This document shows, piece after piece, positions 29,801-41,800 of a stretch of DNA of 64,000 bases (within the stretch, counting starts at the first letter, position 1; each line of letters begins with the position of its first letter). The notes beneath the pieces are model-generated. The model was not told where the DNA came from. It ran no database searches and was given only the letters and a program-made list of their open reading frames with translations. The position numbers and the translations under genes are program-made. The DNA is taken from assembly GCA_030789695.1 (NCBI GenBank), contig CM061132.1, positions 161,969,442-162,033,441 on the forward strand, in the 5' to 3' direction. Origin of the DNA: Scilla litardierei. Lineage: Eukaryota > Streptophyta > Magnoliopsida > Asparagales > Asparagaceae.

Positions 29801-32800
29801 TGAGATCGTTACTTTGTGAGGTAGTGTCGAGTGGTATTGGAAACCCTTGCTAGATGCAAGGTGTGTGTTGTAACCCTCCAGTAGAGAGAGGTAGCTGGTT
29901 GTAGAAGACCTCTAGTTTGAGGTACTTTGCTCTCTTGGTGAGAGTGGTTTGGTGGATACTGGATGTAGGTCAAGGGTAGGCTGAACCGGGGTAAATCTCT
30001 CTTGTTTCCATGTGCTCATTGTCTCTCTCATCTCTCATCTCTTATTACTTGCATTTGTGTTGATTTCTGACGTACATCTTACTTTGATTGCAAATAGTTA
30101 GAAATGTTGACTAAGTACCTAAGGAGTTAATACGCTTAGAAGACTTAAGCATACTTAGGAGATTTAATTTTTATTAGTGCATTAATTTTTGGACAACACT
30201 ATTCCTCCCTTCCCCCTCAAGTATTGCAATTTCAGTACATGCTATTCAAGAACGAAGAGTAAAGAAAGAAGAAAGAGAGAAAAAGAAGCAAGTGGGTATT
30301 TTCAATTATTTCTCTCTTTTTTCCTCTACTTCTTCCTACTGACATCCCACCACATGACTTTTATTAATGGAGTGTATATCAAAACCATATGGATTCAAAA
30401 TAAGATTTATTGTAGATGAATGAAATTAGGTTATGCAAGTCAATGAAGACTGGGATTGATTAGGTATAACTTGTAAAGATTTAACGTGTCCCATAAGTTC
30501 ATTTAAATTGGATAAGAGTTGTTTTAAATTAGCATTGCCATTTCTATCCTAAAACTTGGAAATTCAACTACTATGTCTATCTGTGTTTCATACAAAGCCG
30601 TAACTTATCCAATTTTAGGGTATCACAAGAAATATATAAAGAATGATAACAATGATTTTCAAAAAAATCAGAGGTCAACTGACCCCTATTGATACGTCTC
30701 TGCTTTTCCCTTAATTTCTTCTTTCTCCTCCTCTAGCTTGCATCTTTCTGAATTCTGGACATATACCTTTCTCGAAACCCCTCATTTTCATAACCTCATT
30801 TAGTTAAATAAATATTTTTTTTGGTAGAACTAACACTTAAGAGTTGGAAACAAACCTGCTTAAGAGCCTGTCTATACATCTGACTTCTCCATCAACTCAT
30901 TGGCACAACGTCTTTACTTACACTGCTTCCTTTGATATAACAGACTTTTCATAATTGAGAATGTCTCCTTTGATGCAAACCAACACCTCAGTCACCACCA
31001 CCACCACCACCACCAGCTCGCTCTATCCTGATGGCTAATTTTTGTTAAACTGTCATGACATACATTGAACTTTGGAAAAATTACATAAAATACCCTAAGC
31101 TCTTGAACTTCTAAAAAATTACATAAAATACCTTGAACTCCGGAAAAATTACACAAAACTACCTCATACTCTTGAACTACCATAAACCTTAGCCTAGTTT
31201 CTGATGCCGTCGTGGTGTACAAAAGGAGGCGCGCGTGTGAGCAGCCAGGCACAGGTGCGGGTCCGGTCTCAGACGGGCCCGGTCTCAGACGGGCCCATCG
31301 GGTGACTTCTGACTTAGTGCTTCTTTTAGTAGTGGGCATATTATTTTGTGGTGCAGTAGACTCTTGTTAGGGTTTCGTATTTAATGGGGGGATGGCTGCC
31401 CTAATTATGTTCATCGAATATTTGTGATAGAAATCATTGTAACGGCTAGAGTTCTTCAAGAATCATATTTGGGGGATTAGTCTTGTTCCATTAACACATG
31501 ATTGGGAGATATCTACTCCAAATTGGATCAAACTATCACGTTCATTCCAGGAATCAATAAAAAGTCCAATTCTATATTTCTTTTCTTTCCACAAATCCGA
31601 ATCTTATTGTCATTTGGGTGCAAAACGTATCATTTTGGTATCAGAGCACTCGATCCCATAGCGAACACGCGAGCGGCGTCAGCAAAAACTCTGGCCGAAT
31701 GGCTCGATGCGGAGATCTTGGAGCTGCAGAAAGAGATGACCGACCTAAAAGTAGCGTTGTAGACAGATCTGAACGCTTCATTTGGAGGCGAACATGAAGA
31801 TGATGTCGGAACAAAATTCCAAGGAGATGAAAGAAGTGTTTGCTGAGATAACGAAGATGTTCAAAAAACAATTTTTTCCAAAAAGATCTAGATCCGAAAA
31901 CATTGAGATCATCAGATCTGGTCTATTAGACAAGTCTAGGGCGGCAGGAGAAGATCGATACGAAAGGGATGAACACGGGGTCGATTTACGCGACGTGGAG
32001 GGCGGGCGACTCTGCACAGGCATCAGAGATGGGGATCTGCCCCCTTTCGAGGGCGGCGATGGCGGGCGGCCCCGCCAGGGGGCCGCGGGAGGAGATCCAC
32101 CCATGCGGGGGGCGACGAAGGCTGGTGGCCCCACCAGGGAGCCGCCGGGGGGCGGCCGCGTGTGGGGACGGTGAGGGCTGGCGGCCCTGCCAGGGGGCCG
32201 CGGGAGGTGATCCACCCTTATGGGGGGCGACGAAGGTAGGCGGCCCCGCCAGTGGGCCGCGGGAGCAGAACCGCACCCTTGGAGGGCAGCTCCTCGAGGA
32301 GCCTCGGCGTGAGCGGAGGATGCGTCCGGGGTTAGGGGAGGATAAGAAGCACTGGGAGGATGAGTGTGAAGATGTGGAAGAACTCGCCAACGAGAGGACC
32401 AGGGGAGGAGACCAAGGTTACGACAGGCAGCGGCCTGAGGCACAGTGGCGGTTCGAGGAACCTGTCTATCAAAGACGCCAGGCAGGATACCGGAAAGGGC
32501 CACCGCGGGGTGACATTAATCCGGAGAAAAAGATGAGGAAGCTGAAGGCATCTCTCTTTGAGAGGAAGGATCCAGATGTGTGGTTGTATAAGATTGAGAG
32601 ATATTTTGACGTCACAGGCTTCACCGAGACAGAAAGTCTGAGGGCAGTAGTACTAAGTTTCGAAGGCGATGCACTATTTTGGTACAGACGGACCCAGAGG
32701 TAGAGGTCTATACGGACTTGGATGGAGTTGACAGAGGGCATCATGGAGCGATTTCAGAAGACCCATGGGGGAGGACTATTTGAGGAGTTGTATGACTTGA

Positions 32801-35800
32801 GGCAGGATGGGTTGGTGCGGGAATATATCGAGAAGTTTGAGAGACTCGAGCCGAGTGAAGGGTGTTTCTGCAGAATCAATGAAGGGAAACTTCCTGAAAG
32901 GGCTGAAGCCTGTGATTAGAGCTGAGCTGAGGGTCAAGGACCCTCAGAGATTGTTTGCTATGATGCGAGTGGCGATGAGAGTGGATGACATGTTGGCTGA
33001 GGAGAGGATGTCTACGGGGCTGGGGGCGGATCAACATACCACAGTTTAGCACCTACTGCGGCACCTAAGACCACTGCAGGGGCTCTAGTGACGGCAAAGG
33101 GGATGCGACAGAGACAAGACCCGGAGGGCAGACTCGTCGCATGACAGAGGCAGAGATGAGGGAGCGAAGGGCTGCTTCAAGTATGACGAGAGGTTTACAC
33201 CAGGGCACCGTTATGCAAGGAGGGCTATACAGTTGGAGGTTGCGACAGAGGAGGAGGAGGAGGAGGGCGTAGTGATACTTGATGGAGGCGAGAACGAGAC
33301 AAAGCAGCCCTCACATTTAAACGCATTGGAGATTTTTCTCAACTCCGTGGTGGTATTCACTCCGTATCACACCATGAAGTTGGCAAGGAGGGTGGCAGCT
33401 CAGAAGATTACAATGCTTGTTGACAGTGGTGCTTCGCACAATTTTATTTCGCAGAAGGTGGTGGAGTAGCAGGAGCTACAGCTTAGCGATACAGGGACCC
33501 TTGGGGTGATTTTGGGCATGGGTCGAAGATAGGAGGGCAGGGGTCTACCGAGGGGTGATACTGACTGTGCAGGGAGTTAGATAGTGGAGATTTTTACCCC
33601 ATGGAGTTGGGAAAGGATGATGTAGTGTTGGGCACGCAGTGGCTACAGAAGTTAAGGGACACCAAGTTCAACTGGAAATTACTCAGGATGGAGTAGCAGG
33701 AGGAGGACATGACAATGGTGTTGTTGGGCGACCCTAGCCTATGTTGTTGTGCAGCTTCACTCAAGTCCCTAGGGCGAACATTGCTGAAGGGGGAAGGCTT
33801 TATGGTGGAGTACCGGGAGTTGGGAGCGGAAGCAGAGGAGCAGGTGGTGCTCGTAGAGGTGGGGGGGTTGCTATACAGTTTTGAGCACTTGTTTCAGACA
33901 CCACATGGGCTTCCTTCTCAAAGGGATCACACACATGCTATTGTTTTACGCGAGGAAGCGTCTCCAGTTAGCGTGCATCCTTATCAGTATCCCCACATAC
34001 AGAAGGATGAGATTGAGAGGCTAATACAGGAGATGCTACAGGCGGGTGTGTTATAGCACAGTGTGAGTCTTTTTTCTAGCCTGGTACTACTGGTTAATTA
34101 GAAGGACGGTAGTTGGAGGTTTTGCGTGGATTATTGCACCCTCAACAAGGAAACGGTGGCTGACAAGTTTCCTTTACCGGTGATAAATGAGCTACTGGAT
34201 GAGCTACATGGAGCGGCACTCTTTTCAAAAATTGACCTGAAGTTGGGGTATCATCCAATTAGAAGGAAGACCGAGGACATTCTGAAGATGGACTTCCGTA
34301 CTCATAAGGGGCATTACGAGTTCCTGGTCACGCCCTTCGGGGCTGACAAATGCCCCAGCCACTTTTAGGCACTGATGAACAATATCTTTAAGCCCTATTT
34401 GAGGAAGTTCATATTGGTGTTTTTCGATGACATTCTGGTATATAGTCGGACAGTGGAGGAGCACGTGCGGGATTTGAAGACAGTTTTATAGGGGTTGTAG
34501 GCCCACCAATTGTATGCCAACAAGAAGAAATACACATTTACGCAGCCAAAGGTGGAGTATTTGAGTCATGTCATTTCGGTAGATGGGGTAGCGGCTAACA
34601 GGGCGAAGGTAGAAGCGATGCTAGATTGGCCGCAGCCAACGACAGTGCGCGCTTTGAGGGGGTTCTTAGGCTTGACTGGGTACTACCACAGATTTGTTCA
34701 GGGTTACAGCACTATCGCCTGGCCATTGACAGAGCAATTAAATGACAGTTTTAAGTGGAGTGAGGATGCCGAAGGCGTTTGAGGCATTGAACCAAGTTAT
34801 GACCACCGTTCCTGTGTTGGCCTGACCGGACTTCGGCAAGACGTTTGTGGTGGAGATTGATGCATCGAGGTATGGTTTGGAGGCAGTCCTGATGCAGGAG
34901 CAGAGACCAGTATCTTATTTCAGCCAGGTACTGTCAGCACGGGCTAGACTGAAGTCCGTGTATGAGTGAGAATTGATGACGATTGTATTGACAATCTAGA
35001 AGTGGCGACCCTACCTATTGGGGCGACAGTTCATAGTGCACATGGATCACCGGAGCTTAAAGTACATATTGGAGCAGAAGTTGATTACGGAGGAGCACCA
35101 GAAGTGGTTATCTAAACTTGTAGATTACAAGTTTGAGATACAGTACCGACCCAGATTGGAGAACAAGGCGGCAGCCGTTCTTTCATGCAGGGGAGAGGTC
35201 GCTTGCGTCGCAGTATTATCAGTACAATTGTTGATGGATTGGGAGCCATTGTGGAGAGGGGTTGATGCAGACGAGGAGCTGACTATAATACAAGAGGGTC
35301 TGACCCATGGGACATCTGATCACCCCGATTATTCGTTTGACAGGGGGAGGTTATTATTTCAGGGGCGATTGGTGATACCGCGGACTTCGCTACATATTCT
35401 CTTGAATTTTCAAGAGTTCCAAGGGAGCGCGGTTGGGGAGCATTCTGGTGTTTAGCAGACGTATATGCGGATATCTAGGGAGCTTTACTGGCGGAGAATG
35501 AAGAGGGATATTGCGAGGATAGTCGCCAGTTGTGACATCTGCCAGCGTCACAAATACATTGCCATGGCTCCAGCAGAGTTACTGCAGCCATTGGCCCTGC
35601 CTGAGTAGGTGTGACAGGGTATCAGTATGTACCTCATTGGCATGCTTCTGAAGTCCGATGGTTACATAGTGATTTTAGTGGTGGTTGACCGTCTGAGCTA
35701 ATATAGGTATTTCATCGCACTATGTTATCCTTACATGGCAGGGACGGCAATGACGGCGTTCATATAGGAGGTGATTCGCTTATATGGGTTTCCACTTCGA

Positions 35801-38800
35801 TAGTGTCAGATATGGACAGTTTTTATGAGCCAGTTCTGGAAGGAACTTTTTCGAGTTCAGGGGACCGCTTTGAGGAGTACATCCTATCATCCCCAGACTG
35901 ATGGTCAGACGGAGGTCGTCAACAGGAGTGTCGAGACTTACCTCCGCTGTTTTGCTTCTAATTGTTCAAGGAGTTGGTATAGGTGGCTAACTTGGGCAGA
36001 GTACTGGTACAACACTTCCTATCACTCATCTGCACAGACTACACTGTTCCGGATTTTGTATGGGAGAGACCCCCTTGGTCCACTACAGCAAGAAAGCAAT
36101 TCCAGTTTTGCAGTCGTAGCAGTACTTGAGCGAGAGAGATGTCATTTTGGAGAATTGAAAAGGTACCTTACGGGGCACATCAGATTATAAAGGCGAAGGC
36201 TGATGAACATCACATAGATGTTCACTTTGAGGTTGGGGATCATGTTTATTTAAAGCTGAGGTCGTATCGACAAGTCTTTGGCTAGGAGGAATGAAAAGCT
36301 TGCTGCTCGCTTTTATGGGCCTTACGAGATTCAGACGAAGATAAGCTCAGTCACTTACAGGTTACATCTGCTCCCAGTATCGACATTGCATCCAGTGTTT
36401 CATGTATCACAGTTGAGGCGGGCTATAAGAGATCACATAGCGACATCCACCCTACCACCCACTCTGACGGAAGACTTGGAAGTGTTGCTAGAGTCACATG
36501 ATATCTTGAAGGTGCGGCGCGAGGGCGAACGGGGCAAGGAGGTGCTGGTACGTTGGCGGGACTTCCAGACCACGAGACGACGTGGGAGTCCTATGACACC
36601 ATACTGTCGCAGTTTCCTGACTTCAACCTTGAGGACAAGGTTCGTCTTTTGGTGAGGAGTAATGAGGTGGTCGTGGTGCACATAAGGAGGCGCGAACGTG
36701 AGCAGCCAGGCGTGGGTGCGGGTCCGATCTCAGACGGGCCCATCGGGTGACTTCTGACTTATTACTTCTTTTAGTAGAGTGCTTATTATTTTGTGGTGCA
36801 TTTAGACTCTTGTTAGGGTTTCGTATTTAAGGGGGATGGCTGCCCTAATTATATTCATCCAATATTTGTCATAGAAATCATTGTGACGGCTAGGGTTCTT
36901 CAAGAATCCTATTTGGGGGATTAGTCTTGTTCCATTACCACAAGATTGGGAGAGATCCACTCCAGATTGGATCAACCTATCACTTTTATTCCAGAAATCA
37001 ATAAAAAGTCCACTTTTATATTTCTTTTTCTTTCCACAAATCTGAATCTTATTGTCATTTGGGTCAAAGCGTATCAGTTTCACGGTAGTTTCATTTTTTT
37101 TCAAAGTTAAGAATAGTTTTAATGAAATCAAATCAAAATTTGGGTTGTTTTAAAAAATTTGGAATAAAGTAGTTTCAAAAGTTTAGAGTAGTTTTGTGTT
37201 TTTTTCAAAGTTCAATCAATTTTTATGAAAACACAAGTCCATGATAGTTTTACAAAAATTAGCTATTTTGACAGTAGGGTGCTGTCCACGACAATAGGAT
37301 GAATTCCTTATAAAACTCATATTAACATTTCCTATCATGTCTCCAGCTCAAAGCACAAATCTGCATCAATCCTTCAAAATTTCATATGTTAAAGCAATCC
37401 ATTTAATTTGAGTGCACGAGTTGATTTAAATTTATCACTTACTCCGTACCAGTATTATAGCTATCAACACAACACTTACCACTTCAGTTTGCCATCTTAC
37501 AATTACGTTCCTTTGACAAAAGAAACTAGCATCTCGGACATCATCAATTTCCTTGGTCTTTCTTTCATTTGTCCCGTAAAACATAAAATACTAATCTCGC
37601 ACATATGATTTTAAATATCATCTTCCCTTTATTTTAGTTTACTGTCTAAGAGTTCCAACTAAAAATCCAGTATGTATGAACTTGTGGTGTTTGTAGATTG
37701 AAAAAAATCTTCAACTTTGAAGATGCTATTATAATTCATGAAAAGTTGGCAGCTGTTCCTTACATCAAATTTTATTAACACATGAAAAGCAGAAGATATT
37801 GTTGGATCTCATGGTTTGGGTGATGAAACAAATCAAGTTTAGACAATCTATTTGAGCATCTTAGTTTCATTTGAGAGATTCCTTCACCAAATATGAAGGA
37901 ACATGAGCTTAAACATACATATCCAATGGAGGAGGAATAGAACATGATGTACACTGACAATTCAAGACAATTCAAGATTGCTCAAGCTATTCAATGCAAT
38001 TGGAATTACACATTCATCAAGTAAAATACTACAAGCTACCAAGCTTGAATGTTTTGTTTTAGTGTTTTTCTTAATAGATTAATCTTACTTTGTAAAGATG
38101 AGGATGAGTTCATATAATAGGTTGTAAAAAACGCTAGGCGCTAGGCTTTCGGATTGCTAGCGCCTAGCGCCCAGAGCATTAATCGGGGATTAATCGGCCT
38201 AGGCGGATTTGCAGTTTTTAATTATTTTATTTATTTTTATATAATATATTTATGTTTATATATAAATATAAATATATATATTATTTAAAATGCATCAAAT
38301 ATTTAATACATACTAAATCAAATCCAGTTTACCTACTTTAGAGTATTTGTGTGCAACAAAATAAAATTTAAAAGATACTCTTGTGCAATTAAGCTATTTA
38401 CAAAAAAACACCCAGGAACCGCCCAGGAACCGCCCAGAGCGCCCAGACACTGCCCAGAACGCTTAGGCGGCCGATTAATCCCAAAAACGCCCAGATTGAC
38501 CGCCCAGGCTATACTCGGGGCGTTTACTGGCCGCCTAGCGCCTAGGCGCCGCCTAGGCGGCCGCCCAGGCCGATTTTTAGAACATAATATGTTAATACAA
38601 AGTCTTAGACATCATATGATGTCGTAATTTCCTTATCCATTGACTCATATTTTATGTTAGGACATCTCCAGATATTCATTGAAATAATAATACTTTATTT
38701 GAACATCATTTCAAATCAATTCATTGATTCTATCTGAAAATTTCTGTTCAAAACATGTATATATTGGTTTGAACCATGTGTATCAGTGTTCGAGCAACAC

Positions 38801-41800
38801 TTATTGGTGTTCAAACCATTTTGACAATTGCCAGATACAACTTGATCCAACCATTGATTTTCCTATCCAATATGAATCTTGATTGAATACTTATTTTTTA
38901 AAATTTTAAAAGATAATTTTTCACTCATGATCATCATTCTAGAAAGAGTTATAAATTTATTTCTTCATTGACTCTTATATTTTATTTATAGTCATTATCT
39001 CTAATGTCTCTTTATTTTTGAAATTAAAAACTGTAAATATGCCAAAAATAACTAACATTTTCATCCTTACAGCTATTTACGTAATCTGAATTTGAATTGA
39101 ATAGTTTTGAACCAAACCAGGCTTTTAGCCTTACGAACCACATTTATAATGGTGTTCGAACCAAGTCAGAACCTAATTTGAGTAATCAGGTATTGTATTT
39201 AAAGTGTTCTATATGTTGAGAAATCAACTAGAACATTGAGCAACGGGCAGTTCTCTATCACAAACCTTTATATACGTATTGAAATCATTTCTTTGATTTA
39301 TTCAGGAAACCTAATCAATAATCCAAGAGATTTCATTGTGCTGTAAAGCTCCAACATTTCTACTTCCAAATCTTTCAAGTATTATTGAGGAGAAAATCAA
39401 GCATCAACTTTAACAATGGCCTTGCTTCATCAATCACTTTCTACATTGATACTAAGCTTTTATTAACGTATTTTTCACATAACTCTAATTTGAATTTAGT
39501 ATGCTATTATAGTGCTTGTATTGCATAATCCTTGCATTGATAATTAGTTGTGATATGATATTGCTACATTCCTATTGAACTTGCTTTGTACAACTCACAC
39601 TACACGTTGATTATTGTGACTTATCTCACGTCATAGGTTGTATATTAAAAGTGAAATTCATGCTTTCAAAGAGTTCTCAATTTGAAGCAAAAGAACATCT
39701 TTACTCTTTATGGGCAGTTGTTCTTTATCATATAGTGTGGGATTGTGTGAGCATGTTTTTACCATATGTTGGCATTGGTGTGGATCATATGTTGGCGTGT
39801 GCAGGTCATAGGTTGACATACATGAAACGATCACAACCTTGTGTCGGGGTGACCACATGTAATTGTAGTGATTGATTATAAGCAAGAATTCTAGGTGGGT
39901 CTTACGCGATAGATATACACGACTTCACTCGTTATGTGAGGTCAATATTAGTTTTAGACTGGCTCGGCCATTGATAGGCCGGCCTTCTACTTATTCATTG
40001 GATAGTGCACGGAGCCCGCTACGATCAATCAAGTAACTAAAAAAGCAAAATGAAATGTCAGAAGCGACCAATGAGTGAGAGCGCTACGATGAGCAAATGC
40101 TTTCTCAACACTTTTCACATAGGATGCCCCAGGAAAAGACAACGGCCAAAACGAATAGGCTTGGGCTTGCAGGTGTGGGAAGTTTCAAGTCCATGAACTT
40201 TGTACAGAGCATCTCTGAGGAAGATGAGCAATGTTCACGGAAAAAGTTGAATGAAATCATCGACATCACACCATTATGTTTGCAATCACATATCTCTGTG
40301 CAATGCATTCTAATAATTTGATACGACTTGGGGGTGCGGCGGCTAAGCAGTGAAAGATCTGTAATTTCTGGACATATGGATGAAATTGTAATTTTAGGGG
40401 TCCAGGGACATATATGTAATTTTAGGAAATCAATAACTTTTATAAAGGATGGCTGGAATAATTAAGATTATGTTAAATTTGAGAAATGAATTGAGAGAAG
40501 AGATTAGTAGTAAACTTAAATCATGGAAGAATTAAGCCTTTTCTCTCGAATTAAAGGCCAGTAGAGCCATCTTCTCAAAAGAGGCTTTTATTGTATTCCC
40601 CTTTATCGCATCAATAAAAATATCACATTTCTTCCTCAAATCTACTTTCTAGCCTTAAAATCCAACCTTTACCTTAAAAATCTCATCTTTTTCCCAAAAT
40701 CCACTAAAAATCCTATTTTATCTCTTAAAACACTAGAAAATCCTATCAAATTGGTATTCGAGCGACGATCCTGAATGACGACACGAAAGATGGAAGCGTT
40801 GAAGGAAAGATTTGAAGGCAAAATTCATATCCTCAAGGAGTAACATCAAGTGACGTCAGAAAAGATCTTGTCAATGGAAGAAAGAATCTCATCTCAGGAG
40901 CATTCGTCAATGGAATCTTTGATGAAATCGACAATCAAAACCATGATGAAACAAATTTCCGAGATAATTAGCTATCCTCTGCCTAAGAAGGAGCTAACAA
41001 AACCAGATCTGAATGAAATGAAGTCAGTGATACAAATCCGGAGACAAATGCACCACCATTAGACAAGAGCAAGAGAAAACCATCTCTTTTGAGGAGATCC
41101 ATCCTAAGGATGGCCCATCATCAGATCTAAACAACGGCAACGACTACGATGTAGATCTAGAACAAAATGCACCACCTTTGAACAAGAGAAGGTGAAAAGT
41201 CATTGACTTTGAAGTAAATCTGCATTCAAAAGGCAAGTAATCGAACACGGAGGGTGAAAACCCCCAAAAACCCATATGGGTGCGGCAAGGGTAGGCAAGC
41301 CCTGGGCGGCCCTTGGGCAGGCCACCAGGAGGCCCTGCCCATGCCAGAGCCACGGGCAGGTGGGCTGCCCAAGGGCCCACGACCCCTGTGCAGGTCGGCC
41401 CTGGCTCGGCGACTCTCGGACAGCCTTCCAACGTGCCCTGGTGTACAGACGAAGGCCATTCAGGCCTTGACGATAACATTTTGGGGGCGACAGACCTTTA
41501 GGCTAGATTGATGATCATCGTGACTTCTATCCAGGCTTCAATGATGGTAGCAGATACCTTGGGTGGCCCGACGATGGTAGAGGAGGCCCGTGAGGCTGCG
41601 ACTGGCCACAAAAGTGCCACATAAGAACAAAGGCCCACGAGACAACGGGAGGAGACCCGAGAGAGGAGATCCGTGATGTTGTGACGACGTATGGAGAGAC
41701 GACGGTGGAGCTGCAAAAGTCCAGAGTAGAGGTTTTGCAGGTCCAACATATCAGCATGACACCTATCAACAGTTCCTCTAAATGCAACCTAATCAGAGAT

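Larger units (their letters stand above)
31202..37076 (+). mobile_element. Ty3/gypsy chromovirus with 5-bp target duplication (gypsy-2)
   Basis: LTRs at 31202-31632 and 36663-37076 start tgatgccgtcgtgg / tgaggtggtcgtgg and end cgtatca. The duplication gtttc is at 31197-31201 and 37077-37081. An initiator-Met primer site (tggtatcagagc, 31636-31647) follows. Gag, protease, reverse transcriptase, RNase H, integrase and a chromodomain follow in order, all with stops. The length of 5.9 kb and the layout match gypsy-1, so it is probably the same Reina-like lineage but a different family. It lies in the large SEC8 intron, antisense to the gene. Confidence 0.9.
31031..37265. mobile_element. Inverted-repeat element (MITE-like) split by gypsy-2
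   Basis: The left part (31031-31201) begins atggctaatttttgttaaac and the right part (37077-37265) ends with the complement atagctaatttttgtaaaac. Tandem motifs such as aattacataaaatacc and acacaaaactac recur in the left arm and, complemented, in the right arm. Without gypsy-2 the element is about 360 bp. It was broken by the gypsy insertion, whose duplication gtttc lies exactly at the junctions. No target duplication of the MITE itself could be fixed. A (CCA)n run (about 30994-31016) adjoins on the left. Confidence 0.6.

Noticed and set aside
31778..32503. 241-codon minus-strand frame
   Set aside because: Antisense shadow of the GC-rich gypsy-2 gag linker.
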